Shown: piece by piece, positions 58,346 to 64,000 of the stretch
Numbering within the stretch: position 1 is the first letter of the stretch
How the letters are laid out: each line of letters starts with the position of its first letter
From: Stromatinia cepivora
Taxonomy: Eukaryota > Ascomycota > Leotiomycetes > Helotiales > Sclerotiniaceae
Reading direction: 5' to 3'
DNA length: 64,000 bases
Assembly: GCA_014898415.1 (NCBI GenBank)
Contig: RCTD01000007.1
Location: 434,001 to 498,000, forward strand
Notes under the pieces: generated by a model
What the model saw: only the letters and a program-made list of their open reading frames with translations
Told to the model about the DNA's origin: nothing
The model's database searches: none
Made by a program: the position numbers and the translations under genes

Positions 58346-61300
58346 AAAATGGGAATTCTTTAGGGTGATGTTCGCAAGAATCCAAGGCCTGCAGGAAAAA
58401 AGCTGGGGGACGGCGGTATTCGGTATCCTGCAGTTGGTTTGTGCAGAGAGCTAGCTGAATGGAGTTTTGTTGTAATTGCCCTTGGTTTTTTCTATTTATT
58501 TCTTCCTTGAAATAGAGTGAGGATAGAATATGAAAAGAAGGAATGAATGAAGAAAAAACCCGAATAATAAATTGTATAAATAATTGTTTTTGGTGCGTTT
58601 TTTTCTTCAAATATTAAAAAAAGAGGGCATCAATCATCGATTTGTGCTTGATTGGATATCTGGTTCCGAAGATATGGTAAACTTTGACTTTGTATTTGAA
58701 TTCGAATTCGAATTGAATGAAATTGAATTATTCAAAGTAATGAAAAGTAAAAGAAAAAATAAAAGAGGATTCCGTTGTATTGATAGGTATCTTCTGGAAG
58801 GAATGTAATTTTGGTAATAATACCAAACAAATTTGGAAATAAAGGAGTGACAAATGAGTGGTGTGTTAATGTTTTTGGTGAATTGAATGAATGGGGAGAA
58901 GATGATTGAGAATGATGATGTTTTTTTCTTTTTTTCTTCTTTCCCCTCTCTCTCTCTCTCTCTTTCTCTTTCTTTTCAACTGCCAACAGATTACTCTCCT
59001 CCTTCGTTGGCGGCGTTGGATTTCAGAAATTAACTTATTCCCGTTCAAAGTTAATTGTTAATTAATAAGGTAGGTACCTAGGTTTAAGGTACCAAAAATG
59101 AAATTCTTCAAGGTTTCGGGTGGTATTAGCCAGTAAAGTACAGTGCTAAATGACTTCGGTGGCTCAAAGTGCTTCGTTCAATGGTAAAGTGTAAGGTATA
59201 AATTTTAAGGTGCCGTTTAAAATAGTGCGAGTGTAGCGATACCCAACCTGTGGGTAGAGTTGGTTCCGTCTGTTGGCTGAGACTAGTTGTCGTTTTTAAC
59301 CTTTTAGCTGATGCCGTACAAAATAATTGCTCGAATAGGTAAGTTAATGTCGTAGTCAATGAGTAAGGTAGTTAGGTAGGTAGTGAAGTGGAGTCAAATG
59401 ATGCTTTTTGAATTGGTAGGTTATATGTTATTGTTATTGTTAATGTGTAATGTCGATTGATTGCCCTGAGTGAATGTCATACAGTCAGCAGCCAAATGCG
59501 CCAATACTCCCTACTCAAATATGAATGACTGAAGTGGAAAGGTAGCTATTACCTAGTAGGTATGATATTGAAGAAAAATTGAATAATAATCCACAATCTT
59601 ATTACTTGATCAAGATGTTTTATTGGGATTTCCCCTAAATTCCAATTCCCCAACTTGGAAATATATTTCCCTTGTTGCTTCTTCCAATTCTTCTATTTCT
59701 TCCTTCCTTATCGATTTGGGGAAGTAAAACCGAGATAAGATGAGCTGAGATGGAGCCTTCTAACTTCCGACTGACTTGATATAGTTTGACTTTGAGCTTT
59801 CTTTTTATTTGCCGAAACTGAAGTGCTGTATAGATGCGCTTCGTACTTTTGGAGGATCAAAGGAGATATTATATGAATAGATAGCGGGGTACAAATAAAG
59901 TAACGAATGAGTTCATCACCCCGACTTCTTTTCGAATTGTTGGGATGATGTAGAATGTTTTCACAAAATCGAATGTTGTCAATAATCCTGTCTCGTCTTG
60001 CTGTCGTTGATGGTATGTTTTGTATTTATATGGGTATATCTAGGTCAGAAGGTACACGAAGATATGGGTAGATAATAGATGCCAACGCGGAAATGTAAGG
60101 CAAGCCACCAAATATGTATTTCAACGTACGCGCGCAGCTATGATGGAGTGAAGCAATACGTAAATGAAAGTAAAAGCAGGTTAGAATCGCAAGATCAATG
60201 GCTTCAAAGGGAAACACAGACGTCAATAAGCATTAGGATCCCGGGTTTATATAATCAATGATATTCCGTTTTATTTCGGGCGTACCATATATTCATTCAT
60301 TGGGGGCAAAGGCAAAAACTAAAACGATACCCAAACATCACTGGTAACCTCTCACAACACCGCATCGCGATTAGAATCTGAGGCCGAGTAAACCCAATTC
60401 CAATTCCCTAAAAGAAGAGACCAGGAGAAAGACCAACAGTTTGTCTCGTCGTCTCATCATTCACATGCACCGAAACACTGCACTGATTTTACTTGCTGAA
60501 AACCATATTATTTTTCCCACTCACCCTGTCTTATTTCACCACCCATCCAATACATCAACAACCAACAGGATGCCTCAAATGGTCCTCTAGCATCGCGCCG
60601 CACAAGATTTAAACGCTGTTCATCTATGATAAAGGATAAAGTAGGTCTCGTGGTCACATTTCATCAACAGGGGGACGGGGACGGTGACACTCAGGTTAGG
60701 TAGGAAAGCAGGAACATAGCATATAGCAATAGCAGGACAATTAATAAGAGAAAAAAAACCCAAACCGACGAAGCATTTTGCTTCGTTGGCACAACACGGT
60801 GATTGATATCAATAGGATCCAATGATAACCCATTACCCCTCGCGCAATCTCAAATAGGGCAAATTTTTTCTTCTCCCCTTCCCTTGGTGCAAATCATCCA
60901 TATATTTTCAACTCCCAGCCTTCACCGCTTCGATTGAAAATTTCAGTTTTGTGCGTAGAGTATTCATTCCACCAGTTTGGCTTATCCTTACTTTGCCTGC
61001 AAAAGAAACACGAGATCAGAGGTAATCAGAATAGATCCATCCCAACATCCTAATTCGGGTCTTCGTAAGGACCAATTCGATACAGTGATCACTCATTCCT
61101 TCGCTCCCACGCTTGGCATGAAAAATGATGCAATACGCATTATTTTGTTCGGTGGGATATCAATGTTCAATGTCAATATCAATGTTGGTTGATGTGATTA
61201 GATTCGGATATATCCATCCCGTAGTTATGAACATAAATTTTTTCCGTGTCTGTGGTATACATCTTCCGTAGCTCAGCTTCCTAGCTTTAATAAGCAAGGT

Positions 61301-62821
61301 TATGGTTTACAGGCTACCTACCTGGGCATAACATGACGCGCTTGGAACATGGATAAAGATGGAGATACAAGGGGACTAGAGAGTGAGTTTCAACTTTCAT
61401 GCATGAGTTCAGTGGCCAGTAGGTAGGATATGGAGATAAGAAGCGATAATGGACCATGAAAATCATCTCGTGTACAAATGCCATTTCCAATATCAGATGG
61501 ACCTCGGAAGTGGAATTAGTTGACAGGTGCGAGGGGAAAAATGAAAAATATCTTAAGCTCGACTACGTATTTGAGCATATTCACGCTTGTATGCATCCTG
61601 TACAGAGTATATATATGTACTGTACCGTAATGGATCGAAGCTGCAGCATTGAAATCTCTATAGAAATTCAGGACTCAGGAGATATGACCAATCTTTCGAT
61701 TTTGGTGCCGATGTATTATCATATCACATGCCTCTTCGAGCTATGGAGATACTGTAATACAGCACACCGATGCATGCATGTCATTATTCTTGTACGACCG
61801 TTCTATTCACCTACCATTCATCACATCACATTACAACCCAGCGCGAGAAAAATCCAATCAACCATACGAATCCCTCTTCTTCCCATGAAGCAAAAAATAT
61901 GCCGTCGCACCGATCAGCAAAAACCGTTCAGGGAAGTCAGGAACTTCCGTCATAAGGCTCAAACCTCCTCACTCACTCAGCCAATCAAAGTAGAATATCC
62001 CGCCCATCAAAGGAAAGCTGATGCTTGCCCCATGTGCTATATTCCCTGCACCGTATAATTTTCATGCCATGTAAGCCCAAATGATTAGTTGACTAGTTGA
62101 TTACTTCCCTTAGTCCCCGAATCAACCAATAGATTACGAGCTGAGACCTCCTCCCCTATTCATCTGTGTGGAATTTATAACCCATGTCGTCATGGGGAAT
62201 CAGGGGAGAAAAGAATCGAAAGCCCATCAAATTCGGTTATTTTTCATCGAATTCTTCATTTGGCAGAAATCGTCTTTTTCTGCTTAGACCTTTTGGAAGA
62301 TCCTACCCGACAAAAAGGTAGATTGGGTTACTAAAGGTTATTTTTAAACAAATCCGATAGTCTCGTTGGTCCCATGTTTCCGTCCGGACTATGTTTTCCT
62401 CTGTTCCTACTAGCTGAGGGTGTCCTAGTGATCCAATAGTGATTTTTACGTGAATGAAACAATTTTGTAGACCTAACCCGGAGATGAAATATAAAAATTG
62501 GTATAATGGTCTTGGTATTATAAATGGCAGTGTTAAAGTGAGTCAGCGTTAAACTTGTCAACCAGTCAATACGCACGCCGTCTTTAAAAACAACGGACGA
62601 ATATGGATCAGGAGCTTTGAGCTTTGACGCACCTCGGTACAAGTCGTGCTCTGTGCAGTGCAGCAAAGTTAGGCTGCGTGGCAGGATCTGGCGGGCGTAG
62701 TTTTTGGCATTTGTCGATTATGATACGATGTTTGGAAGCACTGATAGAAAATTCTTCTTCAGCTCTTAGCAAGGGTGAGTTTCAATATCAAAAAGCCGCA
62801 CGCAAGGGCCGCAACAGAGAT

Positions 62822-62892
62822 TCGTGAATCGTGAATCGTGAATCGTGGATCGTGATTCGTGATTCGTGATTCGTGATTCGTGAATCGTGATC
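62822..62892. repeat. Heptamer tandem repeat, about 10 copies of TCGTGAW
   Basis: Ten head-to-tail copies of TCGTGAA/TCGTGAT, with TCGTGGA as the third. The A and T variants are grouped (A, A, variant, then a run of T, then A). Located in non-coding DNA. Confidence 0.9.
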
Positions 62893-64000
62893 GACTTTGT
62901 TTATTATTTCCTCTTATCCTAGCCTATTATTTTACTGATTGATTGTGAAGACGAGGTGGATGCTCGGGACTGGGATCAAAGGTAGTACGGGACAGCTAAG
63001 ACTACAACCAAGAAAGGGTTGGTAAGTTGCTTTGAAATTATATAGGAGGTTGGAAAGTTGAGAAAATCAGGTACGAATTTGATATGAGGAGTAGATCCTT
63101 GTTCCCGCTATAGAAAGACGGCGGAAGTAATAGTACGAAATGAAATATAAGTGCTCGGCTTTCCTGAGCTCTCTAGTTTAAGGGTAGAAGGAAGGATCAG
63201 CTTCATTATTCTGCAATGCACGAATACAAGTGGATCTGAAGTGGGGGTTGCAAACTTGCGAGCATGAGATAATCTCTTCGAAAGACTTAAAATGTGCCGT
63301 CATGCAGCTCTTGAGAATTTTAGATATCTTCCTACCTTCATATATTGATATGTAAGATTACTATCTACTACCCAGGTACAAATGATAACTCTCGTATATA
63401 AATAAAACAGCATCGGATATTAGAAGCAATTCCCTTTTCTTCCAATTTTTCTTTTTACTGTTCTATTTGATAGGATTATCCCTGCTGTGTCAACCGTTCT
63501 ATTGGATCCCCGGGGAAAATACACGGTCAGGCCCTTTCCACACCGTTTTTGGTTTCCGTAGGTATATTACATAGCTACTAGCTGGACGACGTAAGCCCAG
63601 TTTTAGTCCACATTCATTTAACGTTCATTTTAGCGAATGACTTTTCTATTTGTTTCTCTCCTTCTTTTCGTCTTGCCCTTTTAATCCTGTAAAAGGGGTG
63701 ACGAGAAAACGGAAAAAAATATATATATATAAAAAAATATAAAAAAAAATTAAAAAGAAAAAAAAAATTAAAAAAATAGATACGGATAACTAATTCCTGA
63801 ATATCTTCAATTGTGGAGACATTAATGAGCTCGTGACTATTATAAGTGAAATCTGACACGATATGTACGTTCGCGCCTTTCCGTACTCAGAGAAAGTTTG
63901 CCCGATAGTTACAAGACCAAGGGACCAACAGGACTAGTAAATCTCTTGTCATGCAATGTCGACATCATAAGGTTAACTATCCCCGATGAGTAATTAAAAA

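Larger units (their letters stand above)
57857..64000. other. Long gene-poor spacer upstream of plc1
   Basis: About 6.1 kb with no convincing gene on either strand. The longest frame (61456-62058 plus, 200 codons from a real ATG) is rich in Ile, His and Cys and matches nothing I know. A TC run sits near 58945-58975 and an A-rich tract at 63715-63777. The part next to 57856 presumably holds the plc1 promoter and 5' UTR. Confidence 0.55.

Noticed and set aside
61456..62058. 200-codon plus-strand frame
   Set aside because: Has an ATG, but amino-acid use (Ile, His, Cys, Met) is unlike neighbours and no motif was found; kept only as a note.

Overview
This window is nuclear DNA of a filamentous ascomycete. 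Spliceosomal introns are short (about 50-90 bp) with GTRNGT donors and CTRAY-like branch sites. Proteins read as fungal orthologues, and families largely confined to filamentous fungi are present (Zn2Cys6 activator, 2EXR, AsaB-like, DUF2945). The AT-rich spacers and the protein flavour suggest a leotiomycete of the Botrytis/Sclerotinia type; that placement is inference, not proof.

Layout. 1-899: 3' end of a DUF3429 membrane protein gene. 900-9622: a gene-poor 8.7 kb stretch with a 200 bp octamer repeat and one convincing small orphan gene (6613-7038). 9623-17385: a kinase-like gene carrying an apparent one-base frameshift, a histidine-phosphatase (PGAM) gene, a PRKRIP1/DUF1168 splicing factor gene and the chaperonin gene cct3. 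17386-28164: a zone of decay with two broken 2EXR-like genes, an unknown two-exon gene, a phosphotransferase (APH) gene with one in-frame stop, a broken possibly secreted gene, a truncated ankyrin-type fragment and a 135 bp pentamer repeat.

28165-39140: conserved genes again, with sof1 (ribosome biogenesis) and rpn6 (proteasome lid) diverging from a 292 bp promoter, a 1441-residue AT-hook protein, and an AsaB-like oxidoreductase. 39141-47258: mostly empty, holding a four-exon GFA-type gene and a 78-residue DUF2945 gene. 47259-52099: an MFS drug-type exporter and a Zn2Cys6 activator, divergently arranged. 52100-64000: phosphoinositide phospholipase C (plc1, one uninterrupted 1121-codon frame) between long empty spacers.

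Functionally this is mostly an ordinary housekeeping neighbourhood, with one plausible local regulator-transporter pair (47-52 kb) and a cluster of decaying accessory genes (18-28 kb). I saw no tRNA, rRNA, CRISPR array or intact transposon. Intron boundaries were placed by eye from reading frame, splice signals and family knowledge, with no alignment or RNA evidence. No clear new multi-gene system was found. The best leads are the frameshifted predicted pseudokinase with a retainable 3n intron, the AsaB-like gene with a presequence-like AUG-less extension, and the divergent exporter/activator pair.
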